Shown here piece after piece: positions 5,056 through 5,078 of a stretch of DNA of 5,078 nucleotides. The stretch spans positions 1-5,078 of the forward strand of contig DAOWIV010000117.1 of assembly GCA_030640725.1 (NCBI GenBank), in the 5' to 3' direction. The translations under genes and the position numbers were made by a program. Source of the DNA: Methanosarcinales archaeon. GTDB taxonomy: Archaea > Halobacteriota > Methanosarcinia > Methanosarcinales > Methanogasteraceae. The notes under the pieces are model-generated. The model saw only the letters and a list, made by a program, of their open reading frames with translations. It was not told where the DNA came from and did no database searches. The stretch's first letter is position 1, and each line of letters starts with the position of its first letter.

Positions 5056-5078
5056 ATATCAGGGAAAGGATAACGATC
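5049..5078 (+). CDS. Possible start of a further gene, cut by the window edge
   Basis: An ATG at 5049 opens ten codons (MGYIRERITI) to the end of the window. There is no ribosome site before it, but it lies about 23 bases after the centre of the TTAATA box, the distance expected for a leaderless archaeal mRNA. Ten residues are too few to name a product or to be sure that this is a gene. Confidence 0.25.
   Translation, partial: MGYIRERITI

Overview
The window most likely comes from an archaeon, probably a methanogen-like or methane-oxidising euryarchaeote. Three things point that way. The gene starts carry purine-rich GGAG/GAGGGGG ribosome sites, and the upstream regions hold TATA-like boxes rather than bacterial -35/-10 pairs. 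One gene closely matches the TreT trehalose synthase I know from Thermococcales. Arg AGG/AGA and Ile ATA codons are also common. TreT and similar glycosyltransferases occur in bacteria too, so the exact lineage cannot be fixed from this sequence.

The layout is two divergent transcription units around a 216-base control region (1407-1622). The left unit, on the minus strand, is a GT-B glycosyltransferase of family GT4 (360-1406). After 30 bases it is followed by the start of a family GH65 glycoside phosphorylase/hydrolase (1-329), which runs off the window edge. The right unit, on the plus strand, has three tightly packed genes: a second GT-B glycosyltransferase (1623-2978), a 216-residue protein built of two similar halves and probably of the DUF5752 family (2989-3639), and treT (3636-4934). 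The last two overlap by ATGA. After treT come a hairpin, an archaeal-type promoter and a palindrome next to a possible new gene start (4935-5078).

The theme is alpha-glucoside, most likely trehalose, metabolism. TreT makes trehalose from NDP-glucose and glucose in one step, so no phosphatase is needed and none is present. GH65 enzymes typically split trehalose, maltose, kojibiose or similar alpha-glucosides with phosphate. The locus could therefore make and recycle a compatible solute or reserve sugar. The substrates of the other two glycosyltransferases cannot be read from the sequence.

The least explained parts are the duplicated protein between two related glycosyltransferases and the control region. 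That region carries five 10-bp repeat units, three 9-bp units ending at the plus-strand TATA box, and a small dyad near the predicted transcription start. No RNA gene, CRISPR array, transposase or other mobile element was seen.
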